The translations under genes and the position numbers were made by a program. Below are positions 63,361 to 64,000 of a stretch of 64,000 nt of DNA, piece by piece (position 1 is the first letter of the stretch; every line of letters begins with the position of its first letter). Origin of the DNA: Sipunculus nudus. Taxonomy: Eukaryota; Annelida; Sipuncula; Golfingiida; Sipunculidae. The stretch spans positions 1,304,001-1,368,000 of the forward strand of contig JAPPUL010000095.1 of NCBI GenBank assembly GCA_026874595.1, given 5' to 3'. The notes beneath the pieces are model-generated. The model was given only the letters and a program-made list of their open reading frames with translations. It searched no databases and had not been told where the DNA came from.

Positions 63361-64000
63361 ATGGCAAAGCCAACAAATATACCTGAGGTGCATGAAAAAA
63401 TAGAGATACCGAAGATAGAAGAGGGAGCAACATCTCATTATAAGTGTCATCCCGCAAAGGATAAACACTTAGCGGCATTTGGTTTGCCTGAGGAGCGGCC
63501 ATCAGATTGGAAAGAGAAAGCAATATTTAAGTTAGGAGAGCTTTTAAATGAGCGGAAGTCTTTGCGAGTTTTTCTTGATATATGTGTAAAATGTGGTGCA
63601 TGCACAGATAAATGCCATTATTTTTTGGGGACAGGAGATCCAAAGAACATGCCGGTAGCGCGACAGGATCTGCTTAGGAAGGTATATAGAAAATACTATA
63701 CACTAGCGGGAAAGATATTTGGCAAATGGGCAGGAGCGTCGGATTTAACAGAAGACTTGCTTGAGGAATGGTATTCATATTTTTATCAATGTTCAGAATG
63801 CAGAAGGTGCTCAGTATTTTGTCCGTATGGGATAGACACAGCAGAGATAACGATGGCAAGTCGCGAGATAATGAATACGATAGGAGTAGGGCAAAAATAT
63901 ACACTTGAGATACTGGGGAAGGTAGAAACAGTAGGTAACAATTTAGGGATACCACAGCCGGCGCTTGAAGGGACAATAGAGGTGCTGGAGGAGGATTTAA
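63361..64000 (+). CDS. dsrK: DsrK, iron-sulfur heterodisulfide-reductase-like subunit (partial)
   Basis: Cytoplasmic catalytic subunit thought to reduce the DsrC trisulfide. The first 213 codons are in the window and the frame runs off the right edge. Two ferredoxin-type 4Fe-4S motifs are visible, CVKCGACTDKCH and CSECRRCSVFCPYG. The segment FLGTGDPKNMPVARQDLLRKVYRKYY is typical of DsrK (shown only to mark it). The CCG-domain half lies beyond the window. Confidence 0.93.
   Translation, partial: MAKPTNIPEVHEKIEIPKIEEGATSHYKCHPAKDKHLAAFGLPEERPSDWKEKAIFKLGELLNERKSLRVFLDICVKCGACTDKCHYFLGTGDPKNMPVARQDLLRKVYRKYYTLAGKIFGKWAGASDLTEDLLEEWYSYFYQCSECRRCSVFCPYGIDTAEITMASREIMNTIGVGQKYTLEILGKVETVGNNLGIPQPALEGTIEVLEEDL

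Overview
The window is AT-rich, gene-dense bacterial chromosome with no rRNA, tRNA, phage, insertion sequence or CRISPR array that I can see. The best lineage clue is a 947-residue GreA protein (8054-10897): a long helical N-terminal region in front of an ordinary GreA module, an architecture I know from spirochaetes. Lipoproteins with loose lipoboxes also fit a spirochaete. LptF/LptG, two beta-barrel-like proteins and a penicillin-binding protein show a double-membrane cell. MurE with a DNPR motif together with DapF points to meso-diaminopimelate peptidoglycan. The right edge carries a true DsrC (both C-terminal cysteines) followed by DsrM and DsrK, so the organism has a respiratory dithiol/disulfide module typical of sulfur-metabolising anaerobes. 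I would call it an uncultured spirochaete-like anaerobe, with moderate confidence.

Layout. 0-7.4 kb: PlsC, an LptF/G permease with a huge insert, an SH3-domain lipoprotein, a beta-barrel protein and NrnA. 8-14.7 kb: giant GreA, an exported protein and a HEAT-like lipoprotein. 14.8-22.6 kb: the ffh-rpsP-khpA-rimM-trmD-rplS-rnhB translation/SRP operon, an SDR protein, an AmmeMemoRadiSam radical SAM enzyme and a lipoprotein. 22.7-31.5 kb: an EVE-domain protein, then a long minus-strand run (ruvB, ruvA, ruvC, yebC, CHAT protease, metK, STAS protein, Mrp, alr). 31.5-39.4 kb: pyrK and the cell-wall cluster mraY-murF-murE-ftsL-rsmH, with no ftsI. 39.5-44.7 kb: trpF, an exported protein, HU and S20, a class II aldolase and a decayed sodium symporter pseudogene. 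45-55 kb: a class A PBP, an FtsB/DivIC protein, a beta-barrel protein, a metallophosphoesterase, an NtrC-type regulator, a lipoprotein and a large charged protein. 55-64 kb: PEP carboxylase, a class V aminotransferase, a TPR membrane protein, DapF, DsrC, DsrM and a partial DsrK.

The striking feature is pervasive tandem duplication of gene ends and gene junctions. Two large arrays repeat the 3' tail of murE (about 172 bp, six copies counting the gene) and the ppc/aminotransferase junction (145 bp, about five copies). Many small arrays of 10-19 bp units repeat a stop or start codon of a neighbouring gene (plsC, rimM/trmD, yebC, alr, dsrC and others). Inside genes the duplications are multiples of three and appear as low-complexity loops (LptF, RimM, L19, TrpF, DapF and the 52.7-54.8 kb protein).

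Start codons are often TTG or GTG. For ppc and the SH3 lipoprotein the protein clearly begins upstream of the first standard start codon. G/C strand bias changes sign in blocks, once inside rsmH, which suggests past rearrangement.
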